Shown here: positions 8,466 through 15,151 of the stretch, piece after piece | Numbering within the stretch: the first letter of the stretch is position 1 | Layout of the letters: each line of letters starts with the position of its first letter | DNA from: Holophagales bacterium | Lineage (GTDB): Bacteria; Acidobacteriota; Thermoanaerobaculia; UBA5066 | Reading direction: 5' to 3' | Assembly: GCA_016716705.1 (NCBI GenBank) | Contig: JADJVF010000009.1 | Location: 62,001 to 126,000 of the forward strand | Length of the DNA stretch: 64,000 nt | Made by a program: the position numbers and the translations under genes | The notes under the pieces: model-generated | The model's input: the letters and a program-made list of their open reading frames with translations, nothing else | What the model was told of the DNA's origin: nothing | The model's database searches: none

Positions 8466-8508
8466 CGGATCGAAGGGCCCGCCCGGAGCGGCGGTGTCCT
8501 CGGGCGCC

Positions 8509-8643
8509 TCAGACGGCGAGGCGCTTCCGACCCTTGGCCCGGCGACGGGCAAGGACGGCCCGGCCGTTCTTCGTCCGCATCCGGACGAGGAAGCCGTGCG
8601 TCTTGTGGCGGCGGCGGTTGTTGGGCTGGAACGTTCTCTTCAT
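8509..8643 (-). CDS. rpmH: 50S ribosomal protein L34
   Basis: A 44-residue, very basic protein beginning MKRTFQPNNRRRHKTHGF and ending RRRAKGRKRLAV matches L34 over its full usual length. It is preceded by GAGGTGG four bases before the ATG. It opens the leftward origin operon, transcribed away from dnaA, as in most bacteria. Confidence 0.97.
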   Translation of the reverse strand: MKRTFQPNNRRRHKTHGFLVRMRTKNGRAVLARRRAKGRKRLAV

Positions 8644-8681
8644 GACACCACCTCTCCCGCTGCGGGGAGCGCGAGCGGCGG

Positions 8682-8710
8682 ATTCTCCGGGACTCGCCGG
8701 CCCCTGTCAA
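8682..8710 (-). promoter_or_regulatory. Promoter of the rpmH-rnpA-yidDC operon
   Basis: On the minus strand a perfect -35 TTGACA (8710-8705) is followed by a 17-bp spacer and a -10 GAGAAT (8687-8682). The predicted transcript starts near 8675, about 32 nt before the rpmH ATG. No other good promoter is seen before the following leftward genes. Confidence 0.65.
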
Positions 8711-8782
8711 CCGCCACTCCCGCGATCCTGTCACGGCCCGCCCCTCCGGGGCGCCTCCCCTGCCCTTCGCGCTCCGGCTGCG

Positions 8783-8791
8783 TGCTAGCAT
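8783..8791 (+). promoter_or_regulatory. Extended -10 element of dnaA
   Basis: TGCTAGCAT is an extended -10 (TGn before TAGCAT) about 52 nt before the chosen dnaA GTG. No clear -35 is visible. The dnaN promoter uses the near-identical TGCTAGAAT, which supports both calls. Confidence 0.5.
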
Positions 8792-8842
8792 CCCCCCCCG
8801 CTCCGCCGAGCGGTGTCCTTCTTTCACATCGGTGGAGATGCC

Positions 8843-10162
8843 GTGGACAAGTCGACCGCCTGGGAGAAAATTCTCGAGCACCTGAAATCCAGGGTGGACG
8901 AGCGCGACTTCGACACCTGGTTCCGCGGGACCAGGCAGAAGCTCGAGACGACCGACGCTGTCTACGTTCTCATCGGCAGCCCCCTCTTCATCGACTACAT
9001 CCCGCGCGAATACGGCGAGCAGATCGCCGAGGCGGCCCGCCTCGCGGGCACGGGTCCGCGCGAGATCCGCTTCGTCCTGGAAGGTCAGGACGACTATCGG
9101 GCGACGGTTTCTCCGGCTCGTCCGCAGGCCCCGGCAAGGTCCAAGGTCGGAGACCTGAATCCCCTCTACACGTTCGAGCACTTCGTCATCGGCAAGTCCA
9201 ACCAGCTCGCCCACGCCGCAGCCCTCCACGTGGCCGACCAGACCTCCCATCGCTACAACCCCCTCTTCATCTGCGGTCCGACGGGTCTCGGCAAGACCCA
9301 CCTCATGCAGGCGATCGGCCACCGCCGCCTCTCCCGCCGCCCGGGAGAGAAGATCCTCTACGTCTATTCCGAGACCTTCGTGAAGGAAGTCGTGACCGGG
9401 ATCCGCTTCAACCGGATGGACCAGGTCCGTCAACGCCTGCTGAGCGCGGACGTCCTCCTCTTCGACGACGTCCAGTTCCTGGCCGGCAAGGCCACGACCG
9501 AAGACGAGCTCTTCCAGACCTTCAACGCCCTCTACTCCGTCGGAAGCCAGATCGCCTTCACGTCCGACGTCCTTCCCCGGGACATCCCCGGTCTGACCGA
9601 CCGGATGAAGAGCCGCTTCGAAGGCGGGCTCATCGTCGACATCCAGCCTCCCGACTTCGAGACGAAGGTCGCCATCCTTCGCCACAAGGCCGAAATCGCC
9701 CAGGTCGAGCTGGACGACGACACCGCCTACTTCCTCGCCGGCAAGATAAAGACCCACGTTCGGGAGCTGGAGAGCTACTTCAACCGGGTCGTTCTCGTTT
9801 CCTCGATGCGGGGGGAGCCGCTCACCAGGGAGCTCGCCCAGGAGGCGCTCCGGGGAATCCTCCCCGACGAATCCCAGAAGACCTCTCCGGCCGAGATCCT
9901 GAAGGCCGTCGCCGGACACTACGGGCTCAAGCCCGCCGAGCTTCGCGCCAAGACGAAGAGGGAAGCCATCGTCTTCCCCCGCCAGGTCGCCATGTACGTC
10001 CTGAAGGAGTCCATCGGACTCTCCCTTCCCGAGATCGGTCGTCTTTTCGGCGACAAGCACCACACCACGGCCCTCCACTCGATCCGGAAGATCACGGCCA
10101 GGAGGGAAGAGGACTCCGATTTCGACCGGGAGGTCGCCGCGCTCGTTGCGCAATTCCGGTGA
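8843..10162 (+). CDS. dnaA: Chromosomal replication initiator DnaA
   Basis: DnaA (439 aa) binds DnaA boxes, forms an ATP-dependent filament and melts the origin. Domain I is at about residues 1-80 with WFRGTRQKLE, and a short linker follows. The AAA+ domain has Walker A GPTGLGKT at 145-152 and Walker B LLFDDVQFL. The C-terminal DNA-binding domain carries the signature GDKHHTTALHSIRKI. I chose the GTG at 8843 because GGTGGAG stands five bases before it and the family N-terminus begins here; an in-frame GTG ten codons upstream is less likely. It is divergent from rpmH and followed by the origin gap. Confidence 0.97.
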   Translation: MDKSTAWEKILEHLKSRVDERDFDTWFRGTRQKLETTDAVYVLIGSPLFIDYIPREYGEQIAEAARLAGTGPREIRFVLEGQDDYRATVSPARPQAPARSKVGDLNPLYTFEHFVIGKSNQLAHAAALHVADQTSHRYNPLFICGPTGLGKTHLMQAIGHRRLSRRPGEKILYVYSETFVKEVVTGIRFNRMDQVRQRLLSADVLLFDDVQFLAGKATTEDELFQTFNALYSVGSQIAFTSDVLPRDIPGLTDRMKSRFEGGLIVDIQPPDFETKVAILRHKAEIAQVELDDDTAYFLAGKIKTHVRELESYFNRVVLVSSMRGEPLTRELAQEALRGILPDESQKTSPAEILKAVAGHYGLKPAELRAKTKREAIVFPRQVAMYVLKESIGLSLPEIGRLFGDKHHTTALHSIRKITARREEDSDFDREVAALVAQFR

Positions 10163-10327
10163 GCCGGGAGGTGCAACGCCTGTGCGATCCGTGCACTGCT
10201 TCCCTCGGGTCCCGGTGTCCTCCCGAGATCTGCACACCCCCGGGCTCGAATCTCCACACCCTCCTCCGGTTCTCAAGCCCTCTCGTTCCGGCCGCTTCCG
10301 GGTCCTTCCCACAGCTCGGGCACTGCC

Positions 10328-10342
10328 CTACTACTACTTCTG
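10328..10342. promoter_or_regulatory. DnaA-trio unwinding element
   Basis: CTA-CTA-CTA-CTT-CTG reads on the complementary strand as consecutive 3'-GAT-type trios, which DnaA engages as single-stranded DNA in Bacillus. It lies 14 GC-rich bases after the box-like CTTCCCACA at 10305-10313. Three of the five trios are perfect. Confidence 0.65.
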
Positions 10343-10363
10343 TAACTCTTACAGTGCTAGAAT
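10340..10363 (+). promoter_or_regulatory. Inverted repeat and extended -10 of dnaN
   Basis: A perfect inverted repeat CTGTAA-CTC-TTACAG (10340-10354) abuts an extended -10 element TGC-TAGAAT (10355-10363). No good -35 is present; the repeat occupies part of the -35 to -10 spacer. A bound protein could therefore block or activate dnaN-recF transcription. The repeat also overlaps the DnaA-trio end, so origin melting and dnaN promoter use may interact; that link is inference. Confidence 0.5.
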
Positions 10364-10385
10364 TTAAGAGAATGTTGGAGGGGAT

Positions 10386-11510
10386 GTGGAGCTGACACTT
10401 CCGGCAGCCACCCTGGCCCGAGAGATGAGCTTGATGCAGGGTGTGGTGGAGCGGCGGACGCCCCATCAGATCCTCTCGAATGTCCTCCTCGAGGCGCGGG
10501 ACCAGACGCTCACCCTGACGGCGACCGATCTCGACACGACCTTCGTGTCGGAGATAGAGTCGCTCTCGCTCAAGTCCGTCGGTGCCGTCACGGTTCCGGC
10601 GCGCCGTCTCTTCGACGTCGTGCGGGATCTGCCGCCGGCCGCGGAAGTCCGGCTGCGCGTCCTCGAGAATCACCACGTCCAGATCGACTGCAAGGAGCCG
10701 AAGCTCCGGATTCGTCTCAACGGTCTCCCGGCGACCGACTTCCCGACGCGTCCCGAAGCGGGCGGGGGGCCGACGCTCACCCTCAAGTTCGGCGCGCTGC
10801 GCCGGATGGTGGAGAAGGTCCGATTCGCGGTCTCCACGGAGGAGATCCGTTTGCAGCTCCAGGGAGCGCTCCTCAAGCCCAAGGACGGCGGCCTCGAGAT
10901 GGCTGCCACCGACGGGCACCGGCTCGCTCTCATCGAGGTCGAGGACGCCACCGCCGAAGCGGGCTTCGAGGCGATCCTCGTTTCCAAGAAGGTTCTCGAC
11001 GAGCTCTCGCGGCTCGACGCCGACGACGAGACCCCGGTCACCATCGTCCGCGGAAACAACCACATCGGCTTCACCGTCGGGCGCCGCCGCATCTACTCGA
11101 AGCTCGACGACCGGCGTTTTCCCGACTACGAGAAGGTCATCAGCAAGGACAACACGAAGCGGGCGACCGTCGTCCGCGAGGAGCTTCTCGGCGCGGTGCG
11201 CCGGATCTCGCTCCTTTCGGGAGACCGCCTCAAGGCGGTCAGCCTCACGTTCAAGGAAGGGGCGCTCGTCGTCTCCTCGGAAAGCCAGGACGTCGGCGAC
11301 GGCGATCAGGAGATCGCAGCCGAGTACGACGCCGACACGATCACCCTTCGTCTCAACTCGCGCTACCTCGAACAGTTTCTCGAGGCGTGCGAGACGGACA
11401 AGGTCCACCTCTTCGTGAAGGACGAGGGATCCCAGTGCCAGGGCCGTCCGGCGGAGCCGGTGGCCGGCCTGAAGAGCTACCTCTACGTCGTCATGCCGAT
11501 GCGCGTCTGA
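10386..11510 (+). CDS. dnaN: DNA polymerase III sliding clamp (beta)
   Basis: The beta clamp (374 aa) encircles DNA and tethers polymerases and repair proteins. The N-terminus (LTLPAATLAREMSLMQGVVERRT) and C-terminus (KSYLYVVMPMRV) are characteristic, and the length allows the three repeated clamp domains. The internal signature GGLEMAATDGHRLALIEV is present. The GTG start follows GGAGGGG closely. It is the second gene of the rightward origin series and ends 18 bp before recF. Confidence 0.97.
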   Translation: MELTLPAATLAREMSLMQGVVERRTPHQILSNVLLEARDQTLTLTATDLDTTFVSEIESLSLKSVGAVTVPARRLFDVVRDLPPAAEVRLRVLENHHVQIDCKEPKLRIRLNGLPATDFPTRPEAGGGPTLTLKFGALRRMVEKVRFAVSTEEIRLQLQGALLKPKDGGLEMAATDGHRLALIEVEDATAEAGFEAILVSKKVLDELSRLDADDETPVTIVRGNNHIGFTVGRRRIYSKLDDRRFPDYEKVISKDNTKRATVVREELLGAVRRISLLSGDRLKAVSLTFKEGALVVSSESQDVGDGDQEIAAEYDADTITLRLNSRYLEQFLEACETDKVHLFVKDEGSQCQGRPAEPVAGLKSYLYVVMPMRV

Positions 11511-11528
11511 GGGGGTGCGCGGCGTCAC

Positions 11529-12704
11529 GTGGAGATCGGAACCCTCACGGTCGAGGCCTTTCGCAACCTCACCCCGTCCCGCCATGCCTTTCACCCGCGC
11601 ATGAATCTCCTCGTGGGTGCCAACGGACAGGGGAAGACCAACGTGCTCGAGAGTCTGGCTCTCGTCTCCGGACGTCCCTCCTTCCGGACTGCGGACCTCG
11701 CCGACGTGGTCCGGGCCGGTGAGGCGGCCGCGGCCGTCTCCGTGCACCTGACGGGAGAGCCGGACGGTGCGCTCGGTGCCCTGCTCTCTCGGGGCCGCCG
11801 CGAACACGCCTGGAACGGCAGAAAAGTCTCGCGCCTCGAGGCGAGCCAGAAACTCCCGATCGTCTTCCTGACCGCAGCCGACCTCGGCCGCCTCGCGGGA
11901 CCGCCCACGGAGAGGCGCCGCGCGCTCGACCGGGTCGCCGTCGCCCTGGAGCCGGGCCTGGCCGGCGAGTTTCGCCGGTACGAGAAAGCCAGAGCCGAGC
12001 GCGTCGCCCTCCTCGCCTCGCCCGGAACACCCGACCGCGACGCCCTCTCTTCCTGGGAAGACATTCTCGCCGCCACGGGCGCCTCAATCGCGTCCGCCCG
12101 GCGGAGGCACATCGGTCCCCTCGGATGTCGTCTCGCCGACACCGCGAGACTTCTCGGCTCGCCCTGGAGCGACGTCTCCCTCCGGCTGGTTTCCGACCTC
12201 CCCGCCCGGGCAGACCGCGAAACGCTCGCCGAGGCGCTTCGCCGGGGGCTGAGACAGAGCGAGCCGGGCGACCGACGCGCGGGCCGGGCCCTCTTCGGCC
12301 CGCACCGGGACGACGTGAGCGTCGTCTCGGGACCGACGGCCCTTTCCACGAGGGCGTCCTCGGGCGAGACCCGGACCCTCGTCCTCGCCTGGGCCCTGGC
12401 GGAGAGGGCGATCCTCGCCGAGGCCAGGGGAGCGTTCCCGGTCTTCGCATTCGACGACTTCGATTCCGAGTGGGATCCGGCGGTCCTGACGCGCTTCGCC
12501 GAGGCGCTTCCCGGAGACGGCCAGGTCTTCCTCACCTCCGCGCGCGCCTCCGTCGCGCGCGCCCTGCCCCTTCCGGAAGGAACCGTCTGGGAGGTCGCCG
12601 CGGGGGCCCTCTCCCCCGCCGGTCACCTGGCCGGCCGATTCCCGGTCGTCTCCCCCGCCGCCGCGGGGAGACAGGAAAGGTCCGAAGATGTCCTCGATTC
12701 CTGA
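11529..12704 (+). CDS. recF: DNA replication and repair protein RecF
   Basis: RecF (391 aa) is an SMC/Rad50-like ABC ATPase that works with RecO and RecR to load RecA at gaps. Walker A is GANGQGKTN at about residues 33-41, within FRNLTPSRHAFHPRMNLLVG. The ABC signature region reads SSGETRTLVLAWALAE. Walker B reads FAFDDFDSEWD and is followed by the switch region VFLTSA. The signature and D-loop are more divergent than in Escherichia coli, but all motifs are in order. It starts with GTG and overlaps the start of gyrB by 17 bp. Confidence 0.93.
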   Translation: MEIGTLTVEAFRNLTPSRHAFHPRMNLLVGANGQGKTNVLESLALVSGRPSFRTADLADVVRAGEAAAAVSVHLTGEPDGALGALLSRGRREHAWNGRKVSRLEASQKLPIVFLTAADLGRLAGPPTERRRALDRVAVALEPGLAGEFRRYEKARAERVALLASPGTPDRDALSSWEDILAATGASIASARRRHIGPLGCRLADTARLLGSPWSDVSLRLVSDLPARADRETLAEALRRGLRQSEPGDRRAGRALFGPHRDDVSVVSGPTALSTRASSGETRTLVLAWALAERAILAEARGAFPVFAFDDFDSEWDPAVLTRFAEALPGDGQVFLTSARASVARALPLPEGTVWEVAAGALSPAGHLAGRFPVVSPAAAGRQERSEDVLDS

Positions 12705-15150
12705 AGACGACGCCCCTCCCGCCGAGGAGCGCGACACGAGCTACGGCACCGAGTCGATCAAGCTCCTGAAGGGGCTCGAGGCGGTACGCAAGCGGCCCGG
12801 GATGTACATCGGGAACACCGACGACATCACGGGGCTCCACCACATGGTCACCGAGCTCGTCGACAACGCCATCGACGAGGCGCAGGCGGGCTACTGCGAC
12901 CGGGTGACGGTGACGGTCCACCCCGACGAGACCGTGACCGTGGAAGACAACGGCCGCGGCATCCCGGTCGGGCTCCACCCGGTCCACAACCGCGAGACGC
13001 TCGAGATCATCCTCACGGACCTGCACTCCGGCGGGAAGTTCGACGACAACGCCTACAAGGTCTCCGGCGGCCTCCACGGCGTCGGCCTCTCCGTCGTGAA
13101 CGCCCTCTCCTCCTCGCTCGACGTCGAGGTCCGCCGGGAAGGCCGCGTCTGGCAGCAGCCCTACGCGAAGGGAAAGCCGCTGCAGCCGATCCGGGAGGTC
13201 GGCCGCACGAACAAGACCGGGACGAAGCTCACCTTCCAGGCGGACCCGGAGATCTTCTCGGTCCGCTCCTACAGCTTCGACGCCCTCTCTCAGCGCCTGC
13301 GCGAGCTCGCCTTCCTCAACCCCGGCGTCACGATCGAGGTCCTCGACGAACGGGACGAGAAGGGGGAGAGGAAGCACGTCTTCCGGTACGAGGGGGGAAT
13401 CTCCTCCTTCGTCGACCACCTGAACAAGAACCGGGAGAAGCTCCACGAGAGCGTCATCTTCTTCACGGACGTCAAGGACGCGACGGGCGACCCGAAGGTC
13501 GACGCGAAGGGCGAGCGCCTCGACGTCGCCCTCCAGTGGAACGACGGCTACCAGGAGCAGATCTTCTGCTTCACGAACACGATCTCGAACAAGGACGGCG
13601 GCACCCACCTCGAGGGGCTGAAGACGGCCCTGACGCGCGCGATCCAGAAGTACGCCGAGACCAACAACCTCACGAAGAACCTCAAGGACACGACGCTCTC
13701 CGGAGACGACTGTCGCGAGGGGCTCACCGCGGTCGTCTCCCTGAAGATCCGCGACCCGAAGTTCTCCTCGCAGACGAAGGAGAAGCTCGTCTCGCAGGAA
13801 GCCAAGACGTGGGTGCAGACGGTCACCTACGAGAAGCTCTCGACGTTCTTCGAGGAGAACCCGAAGGTCGCCCGCCGGATCGTCGACAAGATCATCGAGG
13901 CCGCCCGCGCCCGCGAGGCCGCCCGGCGGGCCCGCGAGCTCGTGAGGCGCAAGGGGGCGCTCGACGGCGCCGGCCTTCCGGGCAAGCTCGCCGACTGCCA
14001 GGAGACCGACCCGGCCCTCTCCGAGATCTTCATCGTCGAGGGCGACTCGGCGGGAGGCTCGGCCAAGCAGGGGCGCGATCGGAAGACGCAGGCGATCCTG
14101 CCGCTCAAGGGGAAGATCCTGAACGTCGAGAAGGCGCGCTTCGACAAGATGCTCGCCTTCGCCGAGATCCGCACGCTCATCCTCGCGCTCGGGGCGGGGA
14201 TCGGCGAGGAGTTCGACGTCGAGAAGATCCGCTACCACAAGATCGTCCTGATGACGGACGCCGACGTCGACGGCTCGCACATCCGGACGCTCCTCCTCAC
14301 GTTCTTCTTCCGCCAGATGCGCGCCGCGATCGAGCGGGGCTACCTCTACATCGCGCAGCCGCCGCTCTACAAGATCGTCGACGGCAAGCGCGAGTCGTTC
14401 CTCAAGGACGACAAGGAGTACGCCCGGTTCCTCCTCGCGCGGATCGGCGACGACCGCGCGCTCGTCACCGAGCCGACCGGGATCGCGGTCTCCGGAGCCG
14501 GCCTCGTCCGCCTCTTCTCCGACGCCCAGGAGTGGCTCTCCCTCGTGAAGCGCCTCTCCCTCCGCGGGATTCCCGAGGAGCTCCTCCGCGCGCTCGTGAA
14601 GGCGGGCGCCGGGCCCGAGGCCGCGCGGGACCGTGCGACCCTCGAGGCGATCGCGGCGGGCCTACCGGCCGACCTGAAGACCGAGGTCGTCCCCGAAGAG
14701 GAGCACGGGGGCTTCGCCCTCCACGTCTCGCGCGAGACGAACGGCGTCACGCGCAGGGCCGTCGTCGACGCCACCTTCCTCGGGGGCTTCGACGTCCGCC
14801 GGGCCGGAGAGCTCGCCGCGCTCCTCGACGGCTTTCTCGACGGGCCGTACGTCCTCCGCCGGAAGGACGACGAGAAACGCGTCGCGACCCTCGCCGAGGC
14901 CGCCGAGGCGATCCTCGACAGCGCCAAGAAGGGACTCACGGCGAGCCGCTACAAGGGCCTCGGCGAGATGAACCCCGAGACCCTCTGGGAGACGACGATG
15001 AACCCCTCCTCGCGGCGCTTCCTGCAGGTCCGGGTCGAGGACGCCGTCGAAGCCGACGAGCTCTTCACCATCCTGATGGGGGACGCCGTCGAGCCCCGCC
15101 GCGCGTTCATCGAGGCCAACGCGCTCGCCGTGACGAACCTGGACATTTGA
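12688..15150 (+). CDS. gyrB: DNA gyrase subunit B
   Basis: GyrB (820 aa) supplies the ATPase of the supercoiling enzyme. The GHKL domain contains ELVDNAIDEAQAG, DNGRGIPVG and GGLHGVGLSVVNAL. The TOPRIM domain has EIFIVEGDSAGGSAKQGRDR and LMTDADVDGSHIRTLLL. An insert of roughly 170 residues lies between TOPRIM and the C-terminal tail, as in proteobacterial rather than Bacillus GyrB. The tail has KGLGEMNPETLWETTMNP. The ATG lies within the end of recF after AGGAAAGG, and gyrA starts one base after the gyrB stop. Confidence 0.97.
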   Translation: MSSIPEDDAPPAEERDTSYGTESIKLLKGLEAVRKRPGMYIGNTDDITGLHHMVTELVDNAIDEAQAGYCDRVTVTVHPDETVTVEDNGRGIPVGLHPVHNRETLEIILTDLHSGGKFDDNAYKVSGGLHGVGLSVVNALSSSLDVEVRREGRVWQQPYAKGKPLQPIREVGRTNKTGTKLTFQADPEIFSVRSYSFDALSQRLRELAFLNPGVTIEVLDERDEKGERKHVFRYEGGISSFVDHLNKNREKLHESVIFFTDVKDATGDPKVDAKGERLDVALQWNDGYQEQIFCFTNTISNKDGGTHLEGLKTALTRAIQKYAETNNLTKNLKDTTLSGDDCREGLTAVVSLKIRDPKFSSQTKEKLVSQEAKTWVQTVTYEKLSTFFEENPKVARRIVDKIIEAARAREAARRARELVRRKGALDGAGLPGKLADCQETDPALSEIFIVEGDSAGGSAKQGRDRKTQAILPLKGKILNVEKARFDKMLAFAEIRTLILALGAGIGEEFDVEKIRYHKIVLMTDADVDGSHIRTLLLTFFFRQMRAAIERGYLYIAQPPLYKIVDGKRESFLKDDKEYARFLLARIGDDRALVTEPTGIAVSGAGLVRLFSDAQEWLSLVKRLSLRGIPEELLRALVKAGAGPEAARDRATLEAIAAGLPADLKTEVVPEEEHGGFALHVSRETNGVTRRAVVDATFLGGFDVRRAGELAALLDGFLDGPYVLRRKDDEKRVATLAEAAEAILDSAKKGLTASRYKGLGEMNPETLWETTMNPSSRRFLQVRVEDAVEADELFTILMGDAVEPRRAFIEANALAVTNLDI

Positions 15151-15151
15151 G

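Larger units (their letters stand above)
10163..10385. other. oriC: Replication origin oriC between dnaA and dnaN
   Basis: This 223-bp gap lies at the usual oriC position. Weak DnaA-box-like 9-mers on the plus strand end in the box core CACA: ATCTGCACA (10228), ATCTCCACA (10250) and CTTCCCACA (10305). None is a perfect TTATCCACA. After the last box come a GC-rich tract and then the trinucleotide series CTACTACTACTTCTG. That is the arrangement of the Bacillus subtilis basal unwinding system. The stretch 10328-10378 is also the most AT-rich in the neighbourhood. Two parS sites 8 kb away and the flanking gene order support the call. Confidence 0.75.

Noticed and set aside
154..8500. Long open frames on the strand opposite the par-mnm-yidC genes
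   Set aside because: They lie wholly over well-supported genes and show Arg/Pro-rich translations expected from GC-rich antisense frames. None has a recognisable motif.
8644..8842. The rpmH-dnaA gap as oriC
   Set aside because: Promoters for both sides are visible but no DnaA-box series, trio or AT-rich stretch. The dnaA-dnaN gap fits better.
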